Shown piece after piece: positions 20,343 through 27,982 of a stretch of 64,000 bases of DNA. The position numbers and the translations under genes were made by a program. Location: the NCBI GenBank assembly GCA_015478945.1, contig JABUQX010022082.1:1-64000 (forward strand), in the 5' to 3' direction. Source of the stretch: Trachelipus rathkii. Its lineage: Eukaryota > Arthropoda > Malacostraca > Isopoda > Trachelipodidae. The first letter of the stretch is position 1. The number at the start of each line of letters is the position of its first letter. The notes beneath the pieces were generated by a model. It saw only the letters and a list, made by a program, of their open reading frames with translations, was not told the DNA's origin and ran no database searches.

Positions 20343-20969
20343 TTACACGCCTAAACGCTTTTTCTCGTTTTTGAGTAAATTATTAATGGTAGCCCTTAAA
20401 ATTATTTGGCAGTTTTTTCCTCTCGCGTACGCCCGCAAATGGTTGGCGCAGATGGTGATCAAGTTGTATTTCACGACATTGTTTATAAGTTTAACGTCTG
20501 ATACCATCCTCGTTAACGTCTCGAACAGAGGCGTGAGAATATGTTCTACTTGAAGAGCAATTTCTCTTCTAACTTTAGAATTACTAATGACGCTCTTCCT
20601 AGAGGCCCTTTTTTTCGCGCGTGTCCCCTTTGTACACGCAGAGTCGGCGGCGCTAGCTTTCGCGCCAACTTTTCCGAAAGCCGTATTTAAATCGCGTTCA
20701 AATTCCCGCAACATTTCGAAAATTTCACCTTTTTCCGACCGATTTTTAAGGACATATTCTAATACCCATGAGGATATTCCGTGTAGACGTTCGTTCCTAA
20801 CGAGAGTGCCTATAAGGTTATCAAAAAACGTTTCGGAATTTGATGGAATAATAAACACGCGACGTGGCGGTTCGCCTTTATTCGGGCGAGGCGTACTATA
20901 ATTTTCAACTTCATCGGTGCTGGTAGAGGCGCCGTCAATATTCGGAGTCGATGCCGATATAGTAGTCAT
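20343..20969 (-). CDS. Histone-fold candidate, H2A-like C-terminal region (208 aa)
   Basis: The ATG is at 20967-20969. Residues 131-205 have the layout helix, long helix (about 160-185), short strand, helix. The end reads Ala-Arg-Gly-Lys-Asn-Cys-Gln-Ile-Ile-Leu-Arg, then a helix ending Lys-Asn-Glu-Lys-Lys-Arg-Leu. This parallels the end of histone H2A (Ala-Arg-Asp-Asn-Lys-Lys-Thr-Arg-Ile-Ile-Pro-Arg ... Asn-Asp-Glu-Glu-Leu). A basic linker (115-127, Lys-Arg-Ala-Ser-Arg-Lys) precedes it. The N-terminal half contains Gly-Ile-Ser-Ser (64-67) and Ile-Phe-Glu (83-85), words also present in H2B with slightly different spacing, so a degenerate H2B-H2A-type doublet is imaginable. The match is much weaker than for the H3- and H4-like genes in this window, and chance helical similarity is a real alternative. 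Confidence 0.45.
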   Translation of the reverse strand: MTTISASTPNIDGASTSTDEVENYSTPRPNKGEPPRRVFIIPSNSETFFDNLIGTLVRNERLHGISSWVLEYVLKNRSEKGEIFEMLREFERDLNTAFGKVGAKASAADSACTKGTRAKKRASRKSVISNSKVRREIALQVEHILTPLFETLTRMVSDVKLINNVVKYNLITICANHLRAYARGKNCQIILRATINNLLKNEKKRLGV

Positions 20970-21224
20970 TGTTACTATTTTTTGTTAATTAAAAAAAATG
21001 TAGCGAGAAAGGTGTTTCTAATTTTTTTTTAAAAAAAGGTTTATTATTTAGAAGAATTTAATATAAAATAATCGTGGTTATTTTCATGAAACGAGAAAAT
21101 AAAAAAAAATGATTCCAAAAAAATATTTATTTTAGTTGAAAAGCAATTTTCCAAATATTTCGTTTAACAAAAATAATATAGCGCCCGCTAGACACTGTCT
21201 ATACGCGTGTATAAATTATCACTT

Positions 21225-21914
21225 TTAGATTTTTGCTTTCATTACTCCTGTGTTTCTCTTTTTATTATTGTTTGATTTTAAATAGCCCAGTGTTTTTCTT
21301 TTTCTCGAAACTGGATCGGAATTACGAATGTCTTTCAAAGAAACATCTACTTCATCATTATTGATGTCACTTATATCGTCGTGTTTCTCTTTGCGAATGG
21401 AAATCTCTTCCTCTTCATCATCTCCATCTTCATCTTCATCTTCATCTTCATCTTCATCTTCATCTTCATCTTCATTTTCATCTTCATCTTCATCTTCATC
21501 TTCATCTTCATCTTCATCTTCATCATCATCTTCATCTTCATCTTCATCTTCATCTTCATCTTCATCTTCATCATCATCGACAGACGCTTTATCGTCAAGC
21601 ACATTTTTGTCTTTACTCTTATAGAATATATATTGAAAATCGGGGTGGACGGAATCGGTCCAAAAAGGAACACCTTCTATTTGTCTTCTCTGGTTTTTAT
21701 TTTCGCCTTTACTCAACCCTACCACTTTATTGATCGTTTCACCGATATCGACGTCTTCACCCTCCGGCATTCTGATACAAATATTTTGAACAACTTTATG
21801 TATATTAATTCGGCAAGGCGGTGTAAAACGCTTGTCAATTTGATTTGGGTCTCTTAAAATACTCAAACGCTCGGGTTTTCTTCCGCTCCTTTTGATGTTT
21901 TTTTTAGTGCTCAT
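21225..21914 (-). CDS. Highly acidic protein with Asp-Glu repeat (229 aa)
   Basis: The ATG is at 21912-21914. A basic N-terminus (Lys-Arg-Ser-Gly-Arg-Lys) and an ordered-looking domain of about 100 residues are followed by an Asp-Glu alternation of about 55 residues encoded by a GAAGAT hexanucleotide microsatellite (plus-strand 21420-21578). A basic C-terminal tail (Arg-Lys-Arg-Lys, Asn-Lys-Lys-Arg) closes the protein. Long acidic tracts are typical of histone chaperones and other binders of basic proteins. It stands next to a histone-fold candidate, so a chaperone role is a reasonable but unproven thought. The repeat number is likely to vary between isolates. Confidence 0.7.
   Translation of the reverse strand: MSTKKNIKRSGRKPERLSILRDPNQIDKRFTPPCRINIHKVVQNICIRMPEGEDVDIGETINKVVGLSKGENKNQRRQIEGVPFWTDSVHPDFQYIFYKSKDKNVLDDKASVDDDEDEDEDEDEDEDEDDDEDEDEDEDEDEDEDENEDEDEDEDEDEDEDEDGDDEEEEISIRKEKHDDISDINNDEVDVSLKDIRNSDPVSRKRKTLGYLKSNNNKKRNTGVMKAKI
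21420..21578. repeat. TCATCT hexanucleotide microsatellite in coding sequence
   Basis: About 26 units of TCATCT, with rare TCATCA and TTCATT variants, encode the Asp-Glu alternation of the acidic protein on the minus strand. A hexamer keeps the reading frame on expansion or contraction. Confidence 0.9.
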
Positions 21915-22086
21915 TTCGATGAATTCTAAAAAGTCGTTTAAATAAAAAGGAATTTTTTGTCAAAAAATGGCGCGGTGTGGTAAATTAACTCTTAAAAGCT
22001 AAGAAAATAAAAATTAATTTACTATACGAAAAAGAAAATTACAATCGTTTACTAGTAATGGGTAAAAACAAACGAGAGATTTTATC

Positions 22087-23067
22087 CTATTTTATTCGGA
22101 GTGCCACAACCGTGAATATTTTACCATCGTATTCCTTATCCGATAAAATATCGATATTTTCCGTTGATGTATTTAATAGTCGCTTTATAAACATCAGTTT
22201 CCGATGCTTGTCCGGCGGATATATCGTAGAGGGAGATTGCGAGATCAAGTCTCTAATTTCGTTCAATGTTCTTTTGAGATGGCGGGGTCGAGGCGGCGGT
22301 GACGATGATGCGCCATCGTGGACGTTCTGCTGATCGGTCGCTCGTCGACTTTGTTGCGCTTTATCGGATGTAAACGTCGTCGATGTTGATTGGAAGGGAA
22401 GGTCAGAGACGGACGTGGTGCCAAACTTTACCTTTCGGGCGGCGGAAGTGGCGGCGAGGGCGGCGTATCGGGATTTCATTTTCGACGCTTCGTTACAGAC
22501 GGTATTTAAATGAAATTCGACCTCGGCTTCTTCTTCGTCGTCCGTAATTTGGCTTTCGCCCTCTCGCGTTAGGTCCAGCTTCAATATGGGAATAACCTTT
22601 ATATTCCGAAAGAGCGATGAAGGGGTGTATCTATTCTTAGTCGCCTTGCCGGGGTTCGTGATTATAACTCCTAGATTGTTCGGCGGGGCGTCGAGATTCC
22701 ACGCTAGCGGCTCCTTCGAACGCGCCATCCATTCCACATGAACTTTCTCTATTTGAGCGTTATCGAGAAGATCTCGCATATGAGAAGAGAAAATTGATCT
22801 GGTTCTTACGCTGCTTACGTTTTGCAGGACCATTAGGTGGTCGTCGCTGTTAGGTAAACCGAGAACCCACAGCGAAGGATCGAAATTCTTGAGCATCTCG
22901 TATGGAATATCGATTTTGTAGTGCTTATAAAAGTTGTTGCAGATTCTTTCCAATTCCCCCTTGGTCTGCCGGATTATTTTTAAAATTATATTCCTCGGGT
23001 ATACGATCGTGCCATTCTTCGTCGTCGGTGGAATCTTATCCTCGTGCGGATTCCAATCGAATTTCAT
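22087..23067 (-). CDS. Divergent LPxNSH-family protein (326 aa)
   Basis: The ATG is at 23065-23067. The N-terminal half (residues about 70-175) matches the local family at 3603-4430 in order of motifs: Leu-Pro-Asn-Ser-x-x-His, Leu-Gln-Asn-Val, an Arg 9-10 residues after Asn-Val, an Ile-Glu-Lys-Val-His strand, Asn-Leu-Gly, and an Ile-Lys-Val-Ile-Pro strand. The C-terminal half differs: it is Ser/Pro/Arg-rich, with basic patches (Pro-Arg-Pro-Arg-His-Leu-Lys-Arg), instead of an acidic tail. It is the first minus-strand gene left of a divergent spacer (23068-23253) shared with the plus-strand gene at 23254. No known function. Confidence 0.7.
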   Translation of the reverse strand: MKFDWNPHEDKIPPTTKNGTIVYPRNIILKIIRQTKGELERICNNFYKHYKIDIPYEMLKNFDPSLWVLGLPNSDDHLMVLQNVSSVRTRSIFSSHMRDLLDNAQIEKVHVEWMARSKEPLAWNLDAPPNNLGVIITNPGKATKNRYTPSSLFRNIKVIPILKLDLTREGESQITDDEEEAEVEFHLNTVCNEASKMKSRYAALAATSAARKVKFGTTSVSDLPFQSTSTTFTSDKAQQSRRATDQQNVHDGASSSPPPRPRHLKRTLNEIRDLISQSPSTIYPPDKHRKLMFIKRLLNTSTENIDILSDKEYDGKIFTVVALRIK

Positions 23068-23253
23068 AATTAGAGACGAGGTTCAGTCGGCGCGTTTTTC
23101 GTAGATGCGGGTGACCTAATACCGAACCATCCGACGGTCGAAGGAAACCGTAAAAAAATATATAAAAATTCAAATTTTAATTAAATAAGTTAAATATGTA
23201 TATCGAATATATTATTTTTTTCAATTTATTAAATAATTTATAAAAGAAAAAGA
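23068..23253. promoter_or_regulatory. Divergent intergenic spacer
   Basis: These 186 bases separate two divergently transcribed genes and must carry both promoters. The right half is AT-rich with AAAAATATATAAAAATT (23154-23170) and TTATAAAAG (23239-23247) as possible TATA elements for the plus-strand gene. No clear TATA is seen for the minus-strand gene. Confidence 0.45.
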
Positions 23254-23802
23254 ATGAAAATTGAAAGAAAAATCGCTATTTTTATCGGCGATTACGAAAA
23301 TCATTTGATCGAAAATACATTGCTTATCTCTCTTCTCGAAAGTTTTCGATATTTCTTCGCGGCGACTGGAGAGCGCGTGAAGTTCGTCATCTTTCGCAAC
23401 GGGGGATATCGCAAAAACGCGCTCGCCTTCGATCGTTTATATAAATTTTTAAATAAGGGCAACGAGAAGGCGATCGCTTTCGGTTTTTTCCACGTCGACG
23501 AAGAAAGAGATTTCGAACAAAACTTTTTAAATTACGTATTTAACAACGTATTATTTTTTCATCCGGGGCTGTTGGAGTACGACCGATCCCTAACCTCGGT
23601 AATCGAACGTAAAATCGAACCGAAGAGGAAATTCGAAAAAGTGAATCATTTTATCGTAAGATTAGGTCACGTGTCTTCGAACGCGGATATAACGATAAGA
23701 AGGCGCGTTCTTTCGCTCGTCGATAGAAATATCGAAATTTTTAAACTGTGTTTGATTGACGAGAATCGGGCCGAGATGAAATACCCGGTCACTCTTTTCT
23801 GA
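23254..23802 (+). CDS. Unidentified 182-aa protein
   Basis: ATG 23254 in an AAGAATG context. The protein is mixed alpha/beta, rich in Phe, Arg and Lys, without a membrane segment: a hydrophobic strand (Ile-Ala-Ile-Phe-Ile-Gly-Asp), a helix, and a second strand (Val-Lys-Phe-Val-Ile-Phe-Arg). The opening resembles a nucleotide- or metal-binding fold such as NYN/PIN-type nucleases, where an Asp follows the first strand, but too few residues match to claim it. The stop is 26 bp before the next ATG, so the two genes may share a transcript. Confidence 0.65.
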   Translation: MKIERKIAIFIGDYENHLIENTLLISLLESFRYFFAATGERVKFVIFRNGGYRKNALAFDRLYKFLNKGNEKAIAFGFFHVDEERDFEQNFLNYVFNNVLFFHPGLLEYDRSLTSVIERKIEPKRKFEKVNHFIVRLGHVSSNADITIRRRVLSLVDRNIEIFKLCLIDENRAEMKYPVTLF

Positions 23803-23828
23803 GTTAATAATCCCGCATCGCCGCCGGA

Positions 23829-24849
23829 ATGAATCGATTGGACGGTTTCATTTCCCGCGCTCTATTCGCGGTTGTCGCCGTCACCATCACGTTGCTAATG
23901 ATTAAATCCGTTCTACTAAGCTACTTCAAAATTTATACGAATCGCGATAAAAGGTTTATGAAAATGACAACGCGCGTTCAAAATGCCGACGAATTTTTAT
24001 CGCGAAATAAAAATTTCGTCGACGATGAATCGCTGTTGCTGTTAAACGAAGACCTTTTATTTTATTCCGTCTCATTGTGCGACTTCTTTTCGAATTTCGA
24101 TTGCCGAAATATGTCAAAATTGCGTCTGAACGCGGCTGGAAGATGGAAGAGCGGGATCGACGACGACGACGACCAGGCCCCCACGCCTCTCGCTAACCGA
24201 TCCTCTAAAAACGAAAACGATATTCGCTCTTCCAAACGGAGCCGTAATTAATAAGAACTTTTCCTTATCGCAGCGCGAGCTCGACGTCGTTTGGAATCAG
24301 CGTGGTGACGCAGGCCACGACGACGACGACGACGACGACGAAGACGACAACGACGACAATTCATTACCATTCGCCGAAAAATCTTGCGCGAGAACTCCGG
24401 TCGTGTTTATAAATGCGTTCGGCGCGCGCGGCAACGAGGGAAATTTTAAGAAGCGCCCGCAAAAAACCGTCTGCGGCTGTAAAGCGCATTATAAATTATT
24501 TTCGTTCCCGACCGAACCGGAGACGGCGAATAAATTCGACCTCCGAATAGATAAACCGGGAGTGAACGTACTGAAGTTTCCGTTCCCGGGAGCGCGACCT
24601 TTAATCGAAAAGGTGTCCAACGCGGGTTCTAATAGATACCTACTGAACACCCGAGGCGAAATTATTCTCTCAGACCCCTGTTCGCAGTTTGAAGACGGGG
24701 AGTATTACATAGACGATATTCTAATTAAATACAACGACATCAACGCGTTGAAAACTAAAAGGCCCCATTTATTCGAACGATTCATGGAGACCAAAAAAAC
24801 GCCGCGCAGAATTTCGTGCCGAAACCAACAAGTTTACGAATTAGTATAA
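23829..24849 (+). pseudogene. Membrane-anchored Cys-containing protein gene with frameshift in a GAC run
   Basis: The ATG at 23829 begins an ORF with one hydrophobic anchor (residues 9-32) and an ectodomain-like region with two close Cys. After the GAC run at 24159-24173 this frame becomes unconvincing and stops at 24251. The +1 frame is open from 24130, looks coding from about 24170, carries a second Asp run (24319-24345) and continues without a stop to TAA 24847-24849. Its C-terminal domain has a Cys-Gly-Cys pair and two further Cys. A separate gene from 24403 is unlikely because only GTG is available there. One gene of about 340 codons with a single-base indel in the GAC tract is the best reading. 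Anchor plus Cys suggests an envelope protein, perhaps PIF-like, but no family motif is decisive. Confidence 0.55.
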
Positions 24850-24952
24850 TAATAATATCTCCATTCGTCGTCGAAGAATAAATAAAGTTCAACGGAATTT
24901 CCAATTTATAACCGTTAAACGATAGAATTTTGTCCACTGGGTTTTTAACATT

Positions 24953-24973
24953 CTTCGAAACGTCACTATATCG
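24953..24973 (-). repeat. Solitary copy of the homologous-region core motif
   Basis: The reverse strand here reads CGATATAGTGACGTTTCGAA plus G. This is the consensus of the core that recurs in the repeat region at 45975, 46345, 46714 and 47394. It sits in the spacer between 24850 and 25146, about 20 kb from the main array, between the membrane-protein gene and the H4-like histone gene. It may be a remnant or a functional enhancer/origin element. Confidence 0.6.
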
Positions 24974-25146
24974 AAAAATAAAAAAATGTATAAATAAATA
25001 AATAAATATTTTTTATTTTCTTGTTTTCAAACCTTAATTTTATTTACCTAATTAATAACGATATTATATTATATATTATATATATATATATTAATTATTT
25101 AATAAAAAGAATAATAATAAATACGGATAGTCTATATTTCTAAAAA

Positions 25147-25425
25147 ATGGCGAAACCCAGAAAACCGAGGGATCCGTTACTACCACCGCCATTAATCACC
25201 GTTTCGGCCCTTAGGAGAATAGTACATAAATCTGGCATTAGACGAATCAGTAAGAAGGCGAGAGATGAGTTAAAGGATTATTTACTAACTTTTACGGAAA
25301 AAGCTATACAATCATCGGCTAAAAATACGAAACAGAGGAAAAGAAAAACAATTAACGAAGAAGACGTAATTAACGGATTTCAGAAACTGGAAGAACAGAC
25401 CGTGGAGAAATTGGTGAGAACGTAA
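25147..25425 (+). CDS. Histone H4-like histone-fold protein (92 aa)
   Basis: The ATG at 25147 follows an AT-rich leader. Residues 17-85 align to histone H4 without gaps: Ala-Leu-Arg-Arg-Ile matches H4 Ala-Ile-Arg-Arg-Leu, Gly-Ile-Arg-Arg-Ile-Ser matches Gly-Val-Lys-Arg-Ile-Ser, and Lys-Arg-Lys-Thr-Ile-Asn-Glu-Glu-Asp-Val matches Lys-Arg-Lys-Thr-Val-Thr-Ala-Met-Asp-Val. Helix 1 is about residues 19-29, helix 2 about 37-64 and helix 3 about 71-80. The loop arginines that contact DNA are kept. The H4 Gly/Lys-rich tail is absent, replaced by a short Lys/Pro-rich tail of about 16 residues. It is as compact as archaeal histones, but its wording is closer to H4. The likely role is DNA compaction with an H3-like partner, for which the 37931-39079 product is the obvious candidate. 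Acquisition from a eukaryotic host and rapid divergence is inferred. Confidence 0.85.
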   Translation: MAKPRKPRDPLLPPPLITVSALRRIVHKSGIRRISKKARDELKDYLLTFTEKAIQSSAKNTKQRKRKTINEEDVINGFQKLEEQTVEKLVRT

Positions 25426-25540
25426 CTAAAAAGTAGAAGAGCGATAAGAAGAAGAAGAAGACCTAAGAAGACGAAACGACAATCGATTTCACGACGAACG
25501 GACGGATTGACGACTTTTACCTAAAGACCGCGACCAACGA

Positions 25541-26002
25541 ATGAACGAAATCTCTTTAATTTCAATGGGAGACGTCGGCAGCGAATGCAGCGGCCGCGTA
25601 AAACCGGAAATCCCTCCTCCTTATTTCGGCAATCCACTTTTCGGAATTTTGAACAAATTCTTGATAAAAGCGTCGCAACACGACCGAGATATATGCGATG
25701 AGTCAATAACGATATTTTTAAACGCTTGCACTAAAAGCTTTTTAGAAAACATACCAATTGTAGAATCGTACAAGTTCAATACTGAAAATTACAAAGTGTT
25801 TCGGCACGAAACTTCAAAATTTTCTCTAGACGACGAAAGTTTTGTACAACTGAAGCAAAATATCAGCCAATCGATAAACAAAACCTTCTACGGATCGTCG
25901 TCATCGTCGTCGTCGTCGCCTACGCAGATGTCTTCGACATTAACGTGTCCCGTTTTGTCTTTTAGCGCCATTTTGGAAAATAAAAAAAGCGACAAAAATT
26001 AA
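25541..26002 (+). CDS. Unidentified 153-aa protein downstream of the H4-like gene
   Basis: The ATG at 25541 lies 115 bp after the H4-like gene. Residues 33-112 look helical with the order short helix, long helix (about 52-75), a loop, then helix (about 97-112). This is compatible with, but not proof of, a histone fold; no H2A, H2B or H3 signature words are present. A Ser run (119-126, encoded by a TCG/TCA repeat) precedes a short hydrophobic C-terminal segment. Position and size make it a candidate partner of the H4-like protein. I leave the function open. Confidence 0.55.
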   Translation: MNEISLISMGDVGSECSGRVKPEIPPPYFGNPLFGILNKFLIKASQHDRDICDESITIFLNACTKSFLENIPIVESYKFNTENYKVFRHETSKFSLDDESFVQLKQNISQSINKTFYGSSSSSSSSPTQMSSTLTCPVLSFSAILENKKSDKN

Positions 26003-26143
26003 TTGTTTTTTATTATTAAAAAAATGTTCAAATATTTAAATATCAATATGAAAATAAAAATAATTGTTGTTATTATTATTATTATTTCTTCTTTGGTAAT
26101 AATAAAACGTTAGTAACTGACACGTACCTTTTTATTTACATCT

Positions 26144-26587
26144 TTAATACGACCCTTTCATTATGTTTAAAATTGTATCTTCATCGGGTATTCTTTCATT
26201 CTCATCGGGAGTCGAAAATATGTTTTCGGTGGTAGGGAAGTAAATATTATTTAATGGATCCCACTGCAAAACGTGGTTGGTTTTCCTATTCCGCGCTACT
26301 TCGTTGATCGCGTTTAAGGTTTCGAAACCGTTTAGAGTATTCTCGTCGTCGACCGGCTTTCCTGAATAGTACTGAAATATAATCGCCCGTCTCATCGAAT
26401 TGATTTCAGAAATATTGTCAATTTTAGAAGGAGGAGGGTTTAGTGTTTTGTGAAATCGAAGGGGGGGATATCGATTATTATTCACCATAAACCCGGTTTT
26501 AAAATAACGCCGACCTTCTCTATTCCGTTTTCGATCCCGTCGTCCTGGCTTTGAATTACCCTTCTTATTCTTCTTCTTCTTATTCAT
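26144..26587 (-). CDS. Small basic protein (147 aa)
   Basis: The best start is ATG 26585-26587; the longer open frame to 26734 runs across the divergent gene's coding sequence and is probably not translated. The N-terminal 30 residues are extremely Lys/Arg-rich (Lys-Lys-Lys-Lys-Asn-Lys-Lys, Arg-Arg-Asp-Arg-Lys-Arg-Asn-Arg), suggesting nucleic-acid binding or nuclear localisation. The rest is a small ordered-looking domain. Only 20 bp separate its ATG from that of the plus-strand gene at 26608, a very tight divergent pair. No family is recognised. Confidence 0.65.
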   Translation of the reverse strand: MNKKKKNKKGNSKPGRRDRKRNREGRRYFKTGFMVNNNRYPPLRFHKTLNPPPSKIDNISEINSMRRAIIFQYYSGKPVDDENTLNGFETLNAINEVARNRKTNHVLQWDPLNNIYFPTTENIFSTPDENERIPDEDTILNIMKGSY

Positions 26588-26607
26588 TATTGTTTTTTTA
26601 AAAGAAA

Positions 26608-27906
26608 ATGTTCGACGACCACGAGACCCTCGAAAAAGATATTTGCGATTTTTATTTATTAATATGCGGCGACGACCATTTACGCGATAGCGGCTCTTCG
26701 AATATAACTTCGACGGTGACGACGACGCCTGCAACGGAGGTTAAGGTAACGGCGCCTGAATTTATTAAATATTTACTTAGCACTCCGACGGCGAAAAATT
26801 TCGTGCCTACGATAAAACGTCATTGGAACAAAGAAGATTTCGCGATCCGGGGGGCGAAATCGTCGCCTTTGGGACAACAGAACCAGCAACGTAAAATCAA
26901 AGATTACTTTGGCGTCAAAGACGTGAAGAAGAAACCCAAGACCGTCGAAAAGAATTTAACGTTCGAGTATATGATTCAGAGAATCGCTTTTATCCAAGAA
27001 GAGGTAAAAGGAGAAAAAGAGAGGATTCAATCAATACTTTCATTTTCCTCCGATTTATTCGAGTCGCTGTCGCTGTCACCATCATCGTTGCCGTCGCTGT
27101 CTAAGGTCTCCGTTTCGAAAGACGAGTGCGGCGATAAAGGTACCTTTTTTCGGAACAATTTAAAATTCTCTTCGGTTTACGGAATACTGTGGTTGGTTTG
27201 CGTGTGGATAAATATCGAAAAGAAAAGAAATAGTTCTCGATACGCTCCCTCCATCGTAAAAAAATATTTTTCAAAAAAATCCTTGAACGCCAGCATCGAT
27301 GATTTAAAAGAAAACGAAGCAGCCACGAGGGCGTTTTATTCCTCTTCACCGTATCGCATTTGGGAATCCGTGGAACGTTCGAGTAACAGTAGAATCAAAG
27401 TAGAGGCGGTGTTTCTTTACAACGACGACAACGAAAAAAGTTTTTCCAACGAGAGTTTTTTCAAAAGAATATCGGGCTGTTTAGACTTTACTGACGAGAG
27501 AACGTTCGTGCGAAGGTACGTCGATAGTGGGAGATGCATCGCGTTCAACGCTCATTTTTGCCAAATGTTAAAAATATTTTCTCTCGCTGTCGAAAGTATT
27601 TTATTTCACATCGCCGAGCACGACGACGACGACGACGACGACGACGATGAGGAAAGTTCCGCTAATGCCGCTGGTACGAACGTCGGGGATCACGTCGAGC
27701 CTCGAGAGAAGCAGCAGCAGCAGCAGCAGTCGTTTCGCACCCATATTTTACTATTCGGAATGGAATCGAAAATATTTTTTCAGTCCATGCCAAAATCGCT
27801 TCAGCAAAAATATAGGGAACACCACTTAGCGAATAACAGCAACAGCGGAGTAGTATCTATTTCGAAACCGATAATAAATATTTTTCAAAAAATTAATTTG
27901 CTCTAA
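26608..27906 (+). CDS. 432-aa protein with a PCNA-interaction (PIP-box-like) motif
   Basis: The ATG is at 26608 in an AAAATG context. Residues 94-101 read Gln-Arg-Lys-Ile-Lys-Asp-Tyr-Phe, an exact match to the PIP-box pattern Q-x-x-I-x-x-Y-F, followed by Lys-rich sequence as is usual for PIP boxes. The N-terminal 90 residues are mixed and Thr-rich. The middle (about 185-330) looks like a globular domain with an aromatic-rich hydrophobic stretch, and an Asp run and a Gln run (GAC and CAG microsatellites, 27620-27730) separate it from the C-terminus. PIP boxes occur in replication and repair proteins that bind PCNA, so a role at the replication fork is likely if the motif is real. No catalytic motif is visible, and a short linear motif can arise by chance. 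Confidence 0.7.
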   Translation: MFDDHETLEKDICDFYLLICGDDHLRDSGSSNITSTVTTTPATEVKVTAPEFIKYLLSTPTAKNFVPTIKRHWNKEDFAIRGAKSSPLGQQNQQRKIKDYFGVKDVKKKPKTVEKNLTFEYMIQRIAFIQEEVKGEKERIQSILSFSSDLFESLSLSPSSLPSLSKVSVSKDECGDKGTFFRNNLKFSSVYGILWLVCVWINIEKKRNSSRYAPSIVKKYFSKKSLNASIDDLKENEAATRAFYSSSPYRIWESVERSSNSRIKVEAVFLYNDDNEKSFSNESFFKRISGCLDFTDERTFVRRYVDSGRCIAFNAHFCQMLKIFSLAVESILFHIAEHDDDDDDDDDEESSANAAGTNVGDHVEPREKQQQQQQSFRTHILLFGMESKIFFQSMPKSLQQKYREHHLANNSNSGVVSISKPIINIFQKINLL

Positions 27907-27982
27907 AACTGTAAATATTTTTTTTATCAATAAAAAAACGATTAATACACCTTCTTTCATTATCCACAAAAGAAAATAAAAT

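Noticed and set aside
21328..21857. Plus-strand poly-Ser and Phe/Ile-repeat ORFs opposite the acidic gene
   Set aside because: They are the other-frame readings of the TCATCT hexanucleotide repeat; the minus-strand Asp-Glu frame has proper ends and flanking ordered sequence.
24403..24849. Independent gene starting at 24403
   Set aside because: Only a GTG is present and the frame is open and coding-like well upstream to about 24170.
26588..26734. N-terminal extension of the basic minus-strand protein to 26734
   Set aside because: It would overlap the first 127 bases of the divergent gene at 26608; ATG 26585-26587 gives a better, non-overlapping start.
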